A stretch of DNA of 64,000 bases from Variovorax brevis. Lineage in GTDB: Bacteria; Pseudomonadota; Gammaproteobacteria; Burkholderiales; Burkholderiaceae_C. Shown one piece after another: positions 53,497 to 64,000 of the stretch (positions within the stretch are counted from its first letter, which is position 1; every line of letters starts with the position of its first letter). The stretch lies in the NCBI RefSeq assembly GCF_030317105.1, contig NZ_JASZYG010000008.1:248001-312000 (forward strand), in the 5' to 3' direction. A program made the position numbers and the translations under genes. The notes beneath the pieces were generated by a model, which saw only the letters and a program-made list of their open reading frames with translations, did not search any database and had not been told where the DNA came from.

Positions 53497-54224
53497 GCTG
53501 CAGCGCCTTCGTCGGCCGACCCAAACGCGGACAGGGACGCCACTTCAACCGTTTCCAGTCGATAGCCCAGGCCATACACCGCGGACAGCAGGAAGCCGTT
53601 GGCCGGACGCAGCGACAGCTTGGTGCGAAGGCGCGAGATGTGCGTGTCGAGCGAACGCGAGGGCTCTTCCGGTCCACGACCCCACACCGCTTCGCGAAGG
53701 TGTTCGCGTGACAGGAGGCGGCCAAGATTCTGGAAGAGGAACAGGGCGAGTTCGTATTCGCGGTGCTTCAGGTCGACCGTCTGGCCGTCCACCTGCAGCG
53801 TGCGCGACTGCGGGAAGAAGTGGTAGGGGCCGAAATGGAGCTCGACCTCATGCTGGCTCGGATACGCGCGCCGCAGCAAGGCACGCACGCGCGCCTCGAG
53901 TTCGGGCACGCGGATCGGCTTGACCATGAAGTCATCGGCTCCGGCCGCCAGTCCCGCAACCATGTCCGCCTCTTCGCGGCGGTTGGTCACGAACAGGATG
54001 GGAATCCGGCTGGCAAGTTCTTCGCGCACCCACTTGACGACCGCCGGCCCCGAAATATCGGGCAGCGTCCAGTCAAGGATGAGCAGGTCGAAGGACTGCA
54101 AGCGCAGATCGCGCAGTAGCGCTTTCCCCTCCGTATAGACATGGCATTCGTGTTCGATGCCGTTCATGGTGTGACGGATTAATTCGAGCTGAGACAGCTC
54201 GTCGTCAAGTGCTGCGATTCGCAT
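53493..54224 (-). CDS. OmpR/PhoB family response regulator
   Basis: A 243-residue regulator. The receiver domain (residues 1-120) has the acidic pair in IAALDDELSQ, the phosphorylated Asp in LLILDWTLPDISG (about residue 53), TN near 79 and the late Lys of KPIRVPELEARV. The winged helix (about 130-228) has LKHREYELALFLFQNLGRLL and SRSLDTHISRLRTKLSL. It partners the CHASE2 kinase in the same operon. Confidence 0.9.
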   Translation of the reverse strand: MRIAALDDELSQLELIRHTMNGIEHECHVYTEGKALLRDLRLQSFDLLILDWTLPDISGPAVVKWVREELASRIPILFVTNRREEADMVAGLAAGADDFMVKPIRVPELEARVRALLRRAYPSQHEVELHFGPYHFFPQSRTLQVDGQTVDLKHREYELALFLFQNLGRLLSREHLREAVWGRGPEEPSRSLDTHISRLRTKLSLRPANGFLLSAVYGLGYRLETVEVASLSAFGSADEGAAA

Positions 54225-54259
54225 AGTTGTTTCATCCCTGTATCTTGTGTGCCTTCAGT

Positions 54260-54287
54260 CTATTACTGATCGCGGAGTTAGAGTCAA
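54260..54287 (-). promoter_or_regulatory. candidate sigma70-type promoter for the response-regulator operon
   Basis: Read on the minus strand, TTGACT (54287-54282) and TAATAG (54265-54260) are separated by 16 bases; the -35 is strong and the -10 is weak. The start codon is 36 bases downstream of the -10. Confidence 0.3.
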
Positions 54288-54418
54288 ACAGCAATAGTTG
54301 CGACTGTCAACTCTCGCGCGAAATGTCACGGTCAACCGCACCGTTGTTGATCGAATGTGGGAAACTTCCGCCACAAAAATCAGAACATGCTGTAGGAGGC
54401 TGAAATCTGAACAAATGT

Positions 54419-54434
54419 TGCCCAAAACTGGGCA
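54419..54434. promoter_or_regulatory. symmetrical element upstream of pntA1
   Basis: TGCCCA-AAAC-TGGGCA is a perfect 6-bp inverted repeat with a 4-base loop, 65 bases before the pntA1 ATG. It could be an operator or a leader hairpin; there is no adjacent T-run. Confidence 0.35.
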
Positions 54435-54498
54435 CCGAAACGTCTTCGGGTAAGCTCGGCGGGTTTTTCGCTGTCCCGCTGCCCTGAGGAGATCTTCT

Positions 54499-55629
54499 AT
54501 GCTGATTGGCGTGCCTGCCGAGACCACGGCCGGTGAAACCCGAGTGGCCGTCACACCCGAGACGGCCAAAAAGCTCGTTGCTTCGGGGCACACCGTCCGG
54601 GTGCAATCCGGCGCTGGCGTCGCGGCCAGCGTCACTGACGCGGCCTACCAGGCGGCCGGCGCGGAAATCGTTGACGCGGCAGGCGCTTTTGGCGCCGAAA
54701 TCGTACTGAAGGTGCGATCGCCCTTCGACAACGAGACGCCCCTCATGAAGCCGGGTGCCGTTCTCGTCGGCATGCTCAATCCCTTTGACGGAGCCGGGCT
54801 GCAGCGCCTGGCGACGGCGGGCCTCACCAGCTTTGCGCTGGAAGCGGCGCCCCGTACGACCCGCGCCCAAAGTATGGACGTACTGTCGTCTCAAGCCAAC
54901 ATTGCAGGCTACAAGGCCGTGATGATGGCGGCCGACAAATACCAGCGTTTTTTCCCGATGCTGATGACAGCCGCCGGCACGGTGAAGGCCGCCCGCGTGG
55001 TCATCCTGGGCGTCGGCGTGGCCGGCCTGCAGGCGATCGCCACGGCCAAGCGTCTGGGCGCGGTGATCGAGGCATCCGACGTTCGACCGAGCGTCAAGGA
55101 GCAGATCGAGTCGCTGGGCGGCAAGTTCATCGAGGTGTCGTACGACACCCAGGAAGAAAAGGACGCGGCCGAAGGCGTGGGCGGCTATGCCCGCCCGATG
55201 CCGCCGAGCTGGCTGGCGCGTCAGCAGGTCGAAGTCGCCAAGCGCGTGGCGCTGGCCGACGTGGTGATCAGCACCGCCCTCATCCCCGGCCGCGCTGCCC
55301 CGACCCTCATCACCGAGGACATGGTCAAGTCGATGAAGGCTGGCTCGGTCATCGTGGACATCGCGGCGGGCAAGGGCCCGGACGGCGTGGGCGGCAACTG
55401 CCCGCTGTCGGAAGCGGACCGGACGGTCGTCAAGCATGGCGTGACCATCGTGGGCGAGACCAACCTGCCGGCATTGGTGGCGGCCGACGCCTCGGCGCTG
55501 TACGCGCGCAACGTGCTGGACTTCCTCAAGCTCGTGCTGCCCAAGGAAGGCGGCCTGAAGATCGATCTCGAAGACGACATCGTGGCCGCGTGCCTGATGT
55601 CGCGCGACGGTCAAGTCACGAAGAAATAA
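54499..55629 (+). CDS. pntAA: proton-translocating NAD(P) transhydrogenase subunit alpha-1
   Basis: A 376-residue soluble domain I subunit that binds NAD(H). It opens MLIGVPAETTAGETRVAVTP, with RSPFDNETPLMKPGAVLVGM and the dinucleotide motif VVILGVGVAGLQAIATAKRLG. This split form (alpha-1 separate from a small membrane alpha-2) occurs in many bacteria. Together the three subunits couple hydride transfer from NADH to NADP+ to proton flow inward, supplying NADPH. The start has a GAGGAG ribosome site. alpha-2 follows after 22 bases. Confidence 0.94.
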   Translation: MLIGVPAETTAGETRVAVTPETAKKLVASGHTVRVQSGAGVAASVTDAAYQAAGAEIVDAAGAFGAEIVLKVRSPFDNETPLMKPGAVLVGMLNPFDGAGLQRLATAGLTSFALEAAPRTTRAQSMDVLSSQANIAGYKAVMMAADKYQRFFPMLMTAAGTVKAARVVILGVGVAGLQAIATAKRLGAVIEASDVRPSVKEQIESLGGKFIEVSYDTQEEKDAAEGVGGYARPMPPSWLARQQVEVAKRVALADVVISTALIPGRAAPTLITEDMVKSMKAGSVIVDIAAGKGPDGVGGNCPLSEADRTVVKHGVTIVGETNLPALVAADASALYARNVLDFLKLVLPKEGGLKIDLEDDIVAACLMSRDGQVTKK

Positions 55630-55651
55630 GCATTTTCGCGAGGAGAAGACC

Positions 55652-55975
55652 ATGGATCCCGTCAGCCACACAGTCATCAACCTGATCATCTTCGTGCTCG
55701 CCATCTACGTGGGCTACCACGTGGTGTGGACCGTCACGCCGGCGTTGCACACGCCGCTGATGGCGGTGACGAACGCCATTTCGGCCATCGTGATCGTGGG
55801 CGCCATGCTGGCGGCCGCGCTCACCGAAACGACCCTGGGCAAGACCATGGGTGTGCTCGCGGTGGCGCTGGCGGCCGTGAACGTGTTCGGCGGCTTTTTG
55901 GTCACGCGGCGAATGCTGGAAATGTTCAAGAAAAAGGACAAGAAGGCGCCCGCTGAAAAGGGGAACGCAGCATGA
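55652..55975 (+). CDS. pntAB: NAD(P) transhydrogenase subunit alpha-2
   Basis: A 107-residue membrane subunit with three TM helices (about residues 8-30, 37-58 and 64-85) and a lysine-rich tail (FKKKDKKAPAEKG). This is the membrane part of the alpha chain in split transhydrogenases. Its stop overlaps the pntB start (ATGA), fixing the order and coupling. Confidence 0.93.
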   Translation: MDPVSHTVINLIIFVLAIYVGYHVVWTVTPALHTPLMAVTNAISAIVIVGAMLAAALTETTLGKTMGVLAVALAAVNVFGGFLVTRRMLEMFKKKDKKAPAEKGNAA

Positions 55976-57459
55976 GCATGAATGTCGTCACGCTGCTGTA
56001 CCTCGTTGCCAGCATCTGCTTCATCCAGGCCCTGAAGGGCCTGTCGCATCCCACGACGTCCATCCGCGGCAACATCTTCGGCATGGTCGGCATGGCCATC
56101 GCCATCCTGACGACCGCGGCGCTCATCGTTCAGCTCTCGGGTGGCAAGGCCATCGGCATGGCCTGGGTGCTGCTGGGCCTCGTGGTCGGTGGCGGCTACG
56201 GCGCCTATCGCGCCAAGACCGTCGAGATGACGCAGATGCCCGAACTGGTGGCCTTCTTCCACAGCATGATCGGCCTGGCGGCCGTGTTCATCGCGGTGGC
56301 TGCTGTCGTCGAGCCGTGGGCTTTCGGCATCACGCAGGCGCCAGTCGCTGCTGCCGTCGGCGTCAACACGCCCGAAGGCGCCTTCATCGTCGATGGATTC
56401 CTGCGCTACGGCATCCCGGCAGGCAACCGGCTGGAGCTGTTCCTGGGCGCCGCCATCGGTGCCATCACCTTCAGCGGCTCGGTCATCGCCTTTGGCAAGC
56501 TCTCGGGCAAATACAAGTTCCGCCTGTTCCAAGGCGCACCGGTGCAGTTCAAGGGACAGCACATGCTGAACCTGATCCTGGGGCTGGTCACGATCGGCCT
56601 GGGCCTGGTGTTCGTGTTCACCGAAAGCTGGTACGCATTCCTGCTGATGGTGGTGCTGAGCTTCGTGATGGGCGTGCTCATCATCATCCCGATCGGCGGC
56701 GCGGACATGCCGGTGGTGGTGTCGATGCTCAACAGCTACTCGGGTTGGGCGGCCGCGGGCATCGGCTTCAGCCTGAACAACGCGATGCTGATCGTGGCCG
56801 GCTCCTTGGTGGGCTCTTCGGGTGCGATCCTGAGCTACATCATGTGCAAGGCGATGAACCGCTCGTTCTTCAACGTGATCCTGGGCGGCTTCGGCGGCGA
56901 GGCGGCCACGGCCGGTGGCGCGGCCAAGGAGCAGCGCCCGGTCAAGAGCGGCAGCGCAGACGACGCGGCCTTCGTGCTGAGCAACGCCGAAACCGTGATC
57001 ATCGTGCCGGGCTACGGCCTGGCCGTGGCGCGCGCGCAGCACGCCGTGAAGGAACTGGCAGCGAAGCTCACCGAGCACGGCGTGACGGTGAAGTACGCCA
57101 TCCATCCCGTGGCAGGCCGCATGCCGGGCCACATGAACGTGCTGCTCGCGGAGGCCGAAGTGCCCTACGACCAGGTGTTCGAAATGGAAGACATCAACGG
57201 CGAGTTCGGGCAGGCTGACGTGGCCATCATCCTGGGCGCCAACGACGTGGTGAACCCTGCCGCGTTGCAAAAGGGCACGCCGATCTACGGCATGCCGATC
57301 CTGGAGGCGTACAAGGCCAAGACAGTGATCGTGAACAAGCGCTCGATGGCAGCAGGCTATGCTGGCCTGGACAACGAGCTTTTCTACATGGACAAAACCA
57401 TGATGGTCTTCGGCGATGCCAAGAAGGTGGTCGAGGACATGGGCAAGGCCATCGAGTAA
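55972..57459 (+). CDS. pntB: NAD(P) transhydrogenase subunit beta
   Basis: A 495-residue subunit. The N-terminal half is membrane helices (about residues 5-285, with GGADMPVVVSMLNSYSGWAA); the C-terminal domain III (310-495) binds NADP(H) and includes IIVPGYGLAVARAQHAVKEL and then HPVAGRMPGHMNVLLAEAEV, DVAIILGANDVVNPAA and RSMAAGYAGLDNELFY. All are the usual features. The operon is probably constitutive or tuned by the intergenic elements upstream. Confidence 0.95.
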   Translation: MSMNVVTLLYLVASICFIQALKGLSHPTTSIRGNIFGMVGMAIAILTTAALIVQLSGGKAIGMAWVLLGLVVGGGYGAYRAKTVEMTQMPELVAFFHSMIGLAAVFIAVAAVVEPWAFGITQAPVAAAVGVNTPEGAFIVDGFLRYGIPAGNRLELFLGAAIGAITFSGSVIAFGKLSGKYKFRLFQGAPVQFKGQHMLNLILGLVTIGLGLVFVFTESWYAFLLMVVLSFVMGVLIIIPIGGADMPVVVSMLNSYSGWAAAGIGFSLNNAMLIVAGSLVGSSGAILSYIMCKAMNRSFFNVILGGFGGEAATAGGAAKEQRPVKSGSADDAAFVLSNAETVIIVPGYGLAVARAQHAVKELAAKLTEHGVTVKYAIHPVAGRMPGHMNVLLAEAEVPYDQVFEMEDINGEFGQADVAIILGANDVVNPAALQKGTPIYGMPILEAYKAKTVIVNKRSMAAGYAGLDNELFYMDKTMMVFGDAKKVVEDMGKAIE

Positions 57460-57516
57460 TTCCCCGGAGCGCGGCGCAACAAAGCCGCGCCAGTTAGTGA
57501 GACAAGAGACATTTCA

Positions 57517-59193
<1,677 letters not shown>

Positions 59194-59218
59194 CGCTGAC
59201 GCGATTTGTCCTGACCGC

Positions 59219-59236
59219 CGGCTGAAGTTCCAGCCG
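59219..59236. other. short hairpin after fadD, weak terminator candidate
   Basis: CGGCTG-AAGTTC-CAGCCG gives a 6-bp stem and 6-base loop in the 99-base gap between fadD and the permease gene. No T-run follows, so intrinsic termination is doubtful. Confidence 0.25.
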
Positions 59237-59292
59237 CAATAGGGGTTCTGCCGCCTTCACGGGCCGGCATCGCTCTTGCATATTCGTGCGCA

Positions 59293-60297
59293 ATGCTCCG
59301 ATTCCTTCTGACACGCGTGAGTCTTCTCGTGCCGACCTTCATCGGCATGACGCTGCTCGCCTTCTTTTTGATCCGGCTGGTGCCGGGCGATCCCATCGAG
59401 ACACTGGCCGGTGAACGCGGCATCGACGCCGCGCGCCATGCCGAACTGCTCAAGGCCTATGGCCTGGACCAGCCGCTCATCACGCAGTACTGCATCTACG
59501 TGCTGCGCGTGCTGCAGGGCGACCTCGGCAAGTCGATGATCACGCAGGAACCGGTCATGACCGAGTTCCTTTCGCTGTTCCCCGCGACGGTCGAGCTGGC
59601 GCTTTGTGCCATGGTGTTCGCTTTGCTGCTGGGCATTCCCGCCGGCATCATCGCGGCGGTGCGGCGCAACTCCGTGTTCGACCACGGCGTGATGGCGGTG
59701 TCGCTCACCGGCTATTCGATGCCCATTTTCTGGTGGGGGCTGCTGCTGATCCTGTTCTTTTCGGTGCAGCTCGGCTGGACGCCGGTGTCGGGCCGCATCG
59801 CGGTGCAGTATTTCGTCGAGCCGAGCACGGGCTTCTTGCTGATCGACTCGCTCAAGTCCGACGAGCCCGGTGCCTTCTGGTCGGCGCTCAAGCACCTCAT
59901 CCTGCCGGCCATCGTGCTCGGCACCAATCCGCTGGCGGTGATCGCGCGCATGACGCGCTCGGCCATGCTCGAGGTGCTGGGCGAGGACTACATCCGCACC
60001 GCGCGTGCCAAGGGCTTGTCGAAGTTTCGCGTGGTGGCGCTGCATGCGCTGCGCAACGCGCTGATCCCGGTGGTCACCGTGATCGGCCTGCAGGTGGGCG
60101 TGTTGTTCACCGGGGCCATCCTCACCGAGACGATCTTCTCCTGGCCCGGCGTGGGCAAGTGGCTCATCGAGGCGATCGGCCGGCGCGACTACCCCGTGCT
60201 GCAGGGAGGCATGTTGCTGCTGGGCGTGATCGTGATGGTGGTCAACCTGCTGGTCGACGTGGCGTACGGCGTCATCAACCCGAGGATCCGGAAATGA
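59293..60297 (+). CDS. dipeptide-type ABC transporter permease (DppB-like)
   Basis: A 334-residue permease with six TM helices. It starts MLRFLLTRVSLLVPTFIGMT, the DppB/OppB-type beginning, and has the cytoplasmic EAA loop RTARAKGLSKFRVVALHALR. It pairs with the DppC-like gene that begins in its stop (ATGA). Together they form the channel for peptide or nickel uptake; the substrate depends on the binding protein at the window edge. Confidence 0.92.
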   Translation: MLRFLLTRVSLLVPTFIGMTLLAFFLIRLVPGDPIETLAGERGIDAARHAELLKAYGLDQPLITQYCIYVLRVLQGDLGKSMITQEPVMTEFLSLFPATVELALCAMVFALLLGIPAGIIAAVRRNSVFDHGVMAVSLTGYSMPIFWWGLLLILFFSVQLGWTPVSGRIAVQYFVEPSTGFLLIDSLKSDEPGAFWSALKHLILPAIVLGTNPLAVIARMTRSAMLEVLGEDYIRTARAKGLSKFRVVALHALRNALIPVVTVIGLQVGVLFTGAILTETIFSWPGVGKWLIEAIGRRDYPVLQGGMLLLGVIVMVVNLLVDVAYGVINPRIRK

Positions 60298-61202
60298 CGG
60301 CGCCTGCATCCTTGCCCGTGGTGGTGAACGGGCCTTCGGCGCCGCCCGGACCGTGGCGCGAGTTCTGGGGCGCGTTCTCGGCGAACAAGGGCGCCGTGGC
60401 GGGCCTCGCCGTGATCGCGCTGCTGCTGACGGTCGCATTGCTGGCGCCGTGGATCGCGCCGCATGCACCCAACCAGACCGACAGCGCCGCCTTCCTGCGG
60501 CCACCGGCTTGGCAAGAGGGAGGCTCGATGCAATACCTGCTGGGCACCGACGCCATCGGCCGCGACATCCTCTCGCGCCTGATGTTCGGCGCGCGCCTGT
60601 CGCTGTCGATCGGCATCGCGGTGGTCGCGCTGTCAATCGCAGTGGGCATCGCGCTCGGGCTGATCGCGGGCTTCGCGCGCGGCATCGTCGAGATCGCGAT
60701 CATGCGGCTCATGGACATCATCCTGACGCTGCCGAGCCTGCTGCTGGCCATCGTCATCGTGGCGATCCTCGGGCCGGGGCTCATCAACGCGATGCTGGCC
60801 GTGGCGGTGGTGGTGTTGCCGCACTATGTGCGCATCACCCGCGCAGCGGTCATTACCGAGGTCTCGCGCGACTACGTGACGGCCGCGCGCCTGAGTGGTG
60901 CGGGGCTCTTGCGGCTGATGTTCCTTGAAGTGCTGCCCAACTGTGCCGCGCCACTGATCGTGCAGGCCTCCTTGGGCGTGTCCACCGCCATCCTCGATGC
61001 GGCGGCGCTGGGCTTCCTCGGCCTGGGCGCACAACCGCCGTCGCCGGAGTGGGGCACCATGCTCGCCGACGCGCGTGAATTCGTGCTGCGCGCCTGGTGG
61101 GTCGTGACCTTTCCGGGCCTGGCCATCCTGGCCGCGGTGCTGGGGTTCAATTTACTGGGTGACGGCTTGCGCGACGCGCTCGACCCGAAACTGAAACGCT
61201 GA
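60294..61202 (+). CDS. dipeptide-type ABC transporter permease (DppC-like)
   Basis: A 302-residue permease with the DppC pattern: a hydrophilic N-terminus, a first helix near 30-55, then [20 protein letters not shown] (substrate-family signature) and the EAA loop [20 protein letters not shown]. The start overlaps the DppB-like stop (ATGA). The ATPase gene follows at once. Confidence 0.92.
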   Translation: MTAPASLPVVVNGPSAPPGPWREFWGAFSANKGAVAGLAVIALLLTVALLAPWIAPHAPNQTDSAAFLRPPAWQEGGSMQYLLGTDAIGRDILSRLMFGARLSLSIGIAVVALSIAVGIALGLIAGFARGIVEIAIMRLMDIILTLPSLLLAIVIVAILGPGLINAMLAVAVVVLPHYVRITRAAVITEVSRDYVTAARLSGAGLLRLMFLEVLPNCAAPLIVQASLGVSTAILDAAALGFLGLGAQPPSPEWGTMLADAREFVLRAWWVVTFPGLAILAAVLGFNLLGDGLRDALDPKLKR

Positions 61203-61203
61203 C

Positions 61204-62232
61204 ATGGCACTTCTCGAAATTCAGGACCTCCACGTCGAGTTCCCCACGCAAGGCGGCATCATGCATGCAGTCGAAGGCGTGAGCCTGCAGGTCGACGAGG
61301 GCGAAGTGCTCGGCATCGTGGGCGAGTCGGGCTCGGGCAAGAGCGTCACGATGATGGCGCTGATGGGCCTCATCGCCTCGCCGGGCAAAGTGAGCGCGAC
61401 ACACCTGCGCTTTGCCGGCAAGAACCTGCTGGGCCTGTCCGACCGCGAGCGCCGCGCACTTGTCGGCAAGGACGTGGCGATGATCTTCCAGGAACCCACG
61501 ACCAGCCTGAACCCCTGCTTCACGATCGGCTTCCAGCTCGTGGAGACGCTGCGGCTGCACCTCAAGCTCGACAAGCGCGCAGCCCACAAGCGCGCCATCG
61601 AACTGCTGGAGCAGGTCGGCATTCCGGCCCCGGCTTCGCGCATCGGCGCCTATCCGCACCAGCTTTCCGGCGGCATGAACCAGCGCGTGATGATCGCGAT
61701 GGCCATCGCCTGCAATCCGCGCCTGCTGATCGCCGACGAGCCTACGACGGCCCTGGACGTGACCATCCAGGCGCAGATCCTCGACCTGCTGCGCAGCCTG
61801 CAGAAAGAGCGCGGCATGGCGCTGGTGCTCATCACGCACAACATGGGCGTGGTCGCCGACATGGCGCAGCGCGTGGCCGTGATGTACGCGGGGCAGGTGG
61901 TGGAGCAGCAGCGCGTCGATCGCCTGTTCGCCGCGCCGCAGCACCCCTACACCGAGGCGCTGCTCGCCGCATTGCCCGAACGCGCCGCGCCCGAAGGCCG
62001 GCTCGCCACGATTCCCGGCGTGGTGCCCGGCGTGCATGACCGGCCCGCGGGCTGCCTGTTTGCGCCGCGCTGCAACTACGCCACCGCGCATTCGCGTGCG
62101 GTGCGGCCCGAACTGCGTGCCATTCCCGGCAGCGAGGGCGGCCTGGTGCGATGCCACTACGCACTGGGCGATCCCAACCGCGCCGCGCTCATCGAGCGCG
62201 ATGGCCCGCAACCCGTGGAGGCCCTGCCATGA
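61204..62232 (+). CDS. dipeptide-type ABC transporter ATP-binding protein (DppD-like)
   Basis: A 342-residue ATPase. Walker [10 protein letters not shown] (residues 39-47), Q-loop [13 protein letters not shown], signature [12 protein letters not shown] and Walker [13 protein letters not shown]. The C-terminal oligopeptide/dipeptide ABC domain shows [13 protein letters not shown], typical of DppD with its Cys-containing motif. It overlaps the next gene start (ATGA). Confidence 0.93.
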   Translation: MALLEIQDLHVEFPTQGGIMHAVEGVSLQVDEGEVLGIVGESGSGKSVTMMALMGLIASPGKVSATHLRFAGKNLLGLSDRERRALVGKDVAMIFQEPTTSLNPCFTIGFQLVETLRLHLKLDKRAAHKRAIELLEQVGIPAPASRIGAYPHQLSGGMNQRVMIAMAIACNPRLLIADEPTTALDVTIQAQILDLLRSLQKERGMALVLITHNMGVVADMAQRVAVMYAGQVVEQQRVDRLFAAPQHPYTEALLAALPERAAPEGRLATIPGVVPGVHDRPAGCLFAPRCNYATAHSRAVRPELRAIPGSEGGLVRCHYALGDPNRAALIERDGPQPVEALP

Positions 62233-63248
62233 CGACGCGCGACGAAATCGTCGCCGAAGCCAGGGACCTGCAAAAGGTATACGACATCCGCCGCGGCATG
62301 TTCCGCGCGCCTGCGCACCTGCAGGCCGTGGGCGGCGTCTCCTTCACCCTGGCGCGTGGCCGCACCCTGGCCGTGGTCGGTGAGTCCGGCTGCGGCAAGT
62401 CCACGCTGGCGCGCATGGTCACGCTCATCGAGAAGCCCACCGCCGGCACGCTCTCGCTGGTAGGCATGGACGCTGTGAATCCGCCGTCCGGGCGCAAGCG
62501 CGAGCTGCGGCAGGCGGTGCAGCTGGTGTTCCAGAACCCCTATGGCTCGCTGAACCCGCGCAAGAAGATCTCGGCCGTTCTGGAAGATCCGCTGGCCATC
62601 AACACCACGCTGGGCAAGACAGAGCGCGCGGCCAAGGCGCGCGAGATGCTGTCGCGCGTCGGCCTGCGGCCGGAGTACGCCAATCGCTACCCGCACATGT
62701 TCTCCGGCGGGCAGCGCCAACGCATCGCCATCGCGCGTGCGCTGATGCTGCAGCCACGCCTGCTGGTGGCCGATGAACCGGTGTCTGCGCTCGACGTGTC
62801 GATCCAGGCGCAGGTGCTCAACCTGCTGGCCGACCTGCAGAACGAACTGGGGCTGGCCTATCTCTTCATCTCGCACGACCTCGGCGTGGTGCGCCACATC
62901 GCGCACGACGTGCTCGTGATGTACCTCGGTCACGCGGTAGAGCAGGGCCCGAAGGCGCGGATCTTCGCGCGGCCATTGCACCCGTACACGCAGGCTTTGC
63001 TCGCGTCGACGCCGGGCTTGGCGGCGGGTCAGCGCATCGTGCTGCAGGGCGAATTGCCCTCGCCGCTGAACCCGCCCACCGGCTGCGTGTTCAACACGCG
63101 CTGCGCGCATGCGACCGACCGCTGCCGCGCTGAACGGCCTGTGTTGCGCGCACTCGACGAAAGGATGGTGGCATGCCATCACGCCGAGAAGTTTATTGAT
63201 GGTGCAGCCGGTGTGGCTCCCCATAATCCGCAGCTTGCGCCGGCCTGA
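62229..63248 (+). CDS. dipeptide-type ABC transporter ATP-binding protein (DppF-like)
   Basis: A 339-residue ATPase. Walker [14 protein letters not shown], signature [15 protein letters not shown], Walker [15 protein letters not shown] and C-terminal [19 protein letters not shown]. It is the DppF partner of the preceding gene. The start is ATG at 62229 in the DppD-like stop. Confidence 0.93.
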   Translation: MTTRDEIVAEARDLQKVYDIRRGMFRAPAHLQAVGGVSFTLARGRTLAVVGESGCGKSTLARMVTLIEKPTAGTLSLVGMDAVNPPSGRKRELRQAVQLVFQNPYGSLNPRKKISAVLEDPLAINTTLGKTERAAKAREMLSRVGLRPEYANRYPHMFSGGQRQRIAIARALMLQPRLLVADEPVSALDVSIQAQVLNLLADLQNELGLAYLFISHDLGVVRHIAHDVLVMYLGHAVEQGPKARIFARPLHPYTQALLASTPGLAAGQRIVLQGELPSPLNPPTGCVFNTRCAHATDRCRAERPVLRALDERMVACHHAEKFIDGAAGVAPHNPQLAPA

Positions 63249-63308
63249 AGGCGGGCGCGCAACCCTTTCCCTCTCCCCTGTGTCTCCCTGTCTGAAGGAG
63301 TTTTCGCA

Positions 63309-64000
63309 ATGACAAGCAAGTCCCCTGTCGCGCGTCGCGTTCGTGCCGCCGCAACCCTGATCGTTCCCGTTGCCTTTGCGCTGGCCTGTGGCGCCGCGGC
63401 GGCCAAGACGCTCGTTTATTGCTCCGAGGGCAGCCCCGAGAATTTCTACCCCGGCGTGAACACCACCGGCACCTCCTTCGACGTGACCACGCAGGTCTAC
63501 AACACCATCGTCGAGTTCGAGCGCGGCGGCACCAAGGTCGTGCCGGGCCTGGCTGAAAAGTGGGACATCTCGGCCGACGGCACCGAGTACACCTTCCACC
63601 TGCGCAAGGGCGTGAAGTGGCACACCACGAGCAAGAGCTTCAAGCCCACGCGCGACTTCAACGCCGACGACTTCATCTTCATGATCGAGCGCCAGTGGAA
63701 GGAAAACGACCCCTTCTTCAAGGTCACCAGCCCCAACCATTCCTACTTCAACGACATGGGCATGCCCAAGCTGTTGAAGTCGGTCGACCGTGTTGACGAC
63801 TACACGGTCAAGATCGTGCTGAACAAGGCCGAGGCGCCGTTCCTGTCGAACCTGGCGATGCAATACGCCGGCATCCAGTCGAAGGAATACGCCATTGCCA
63901 TGCTCAAGGCCGGCACGCCCGAGAAGGTGGACCAGGACCCGATCGGCACCGGCCCCTTCTACCTCGTGCAGTACCAGAAGGACGCGATCATCCGCTTCAA
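63309..64000 (+). CDS. dipeptide-type ABC transporter substrate-binding protein (3' end outside window)
   Basis: The first 230 residues of a family 5 solute-binding protein (DppA-like). Signal peptide: residues about 1-32 ([10 protein letters not shown]). The mature start [19 protein letters not shown] and the stretch [13 protein letters not shown], then [20 protein letters not shown], are standard for dipeptide-binding proteins. It is preceded by GAAGGAG at 63294-63300, a good ribosome site. The frame runs off the end, so the C-terminal half and any later genes are unseen. Confidence 0.9.
   Translation, partial: MTSKSPVARRVRAAATLIVPVAFALACGAAAAKTLVYCSEGSPENFYPGVNTTGTSFDVTTQVYNTIVEFERGGTKVVPGLAEKWDISADGTEYTFHLRKGVKWHTTSKSFKPTRDFNADDFIFMIERQWKENDPFFKVTSPNHSYFNDMGMPKLLKSVDRVDDYTVKIVLNKAEAPFLSNLAMQYAGIQSKEYAIAMLKAGTPEKVDQDPIGTGPFYLVQYQKDAIIRF

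Larger units (their letters stand above)
54225..54498. other. divergent intergenic region between response regulator and pntA1
   Basis: This 274-base region holds no ORF. It contains GTCAAC at 54306-54311 and again at 54331-54336 (25 bases apart), a symmetrical TGCCCA-AAAC-TGGGCA at 54419-54434, and the ribosome site GAGGAG before pntA1. Promoters for both directions should lie here. Confidence 0.5.

Overview
The window is high-GC DNA from a betaproteobacterium, most likely Burkholderiales of the Comamonadaceae type (Variovorax-like). The reasons are eight orphan periplasmic receptors of the Bug/TctC family, the mix of IclR, LysR, LacI, AraC and GntR catabolic regulators, a split pntA1-pntA2-pntB operon, and the mnmA-nudJ pairing. 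I saw no tRNA, rRNA, CRISPR array, transposase, phage gene or replication origin. The taxonomic call is inference.

Region 1 (1-15250, all + strand) is a long catabolic array: the end of a 2-hydroxyacid dehydrogenase, an MFS permease, an SMP-30 lactonase, a broken amidohydrolase, a ThDP enzyme, a zinc alcohol dehydrogenase, phaE and phaC (a class III polyhydroxyalkanoate synthase), an alpha/beta hydrolase, a family I CoA-transferase split by a one-base frameshift, a Bug receptor, an intact amidohydrolase, two more Bug receptors, and a fragment of an AraC regulator. The junctions from 4795 to 8902 overlap or nearly touch, so polymer synthase and acyl-activating enzyme appear to be expressed with 2-oxo/2-hydroxy acid enzymes. 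This is the most unusual feature of the window.

Region 2 (15225-20454) holds small membrane and secreted proteins (a cupin, a Gly/Cys-repeat protein, a small lipoprotein, FUSC, DUF2165) and ends in a class D beta-lactamase. Region 3 (20473-29531) has a GntR/FCD repressor with two TGTCGACA sites, an AraC regulator, an AEC carrier, a GNAT and DUF1272 pair, an MFS permease, an orphan family 3 solute-binding lipoprotein, MmgE/PrpD, a Bug receptor and an unknown protein. Region 4 (29633-32167) is one gene, an AI-2E-type permease fused to a long cytoplasmic region ending in GAF.

Region 5 (32174-37477) is a minus-strand operon (dihydroxyacetophenone-dioxygenase-like cupin, SDR, Bug receptor, SDR, IclR) divergent from a LysR regulator with two HTH domains, with an inverted repeat between them. 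Region 6 (37483-46537) has a siderophore-interacting reductase divergent from a MarR regulator, then a LacI-controlled sugar-acid operon (IlvD/Edd dehydratase, Bug, Bug, RraA, Bug, 2-hydroxyacid dehydrogenase). LacI-type operators lie before both lacI and the dehydratase.

Region 7 (46544-64000) is more housekeeping: L-serine dehydratase, a flavin monooxygenase, mnmA and nudJ, a two-component system (OmpR-type regulator, small secreted protein, CHASE2 histidine kinase), pntA1-A2-B, an acyl-CoA ligase, and a dipeptide-type ABC importer whose binding protein runs off the window end.
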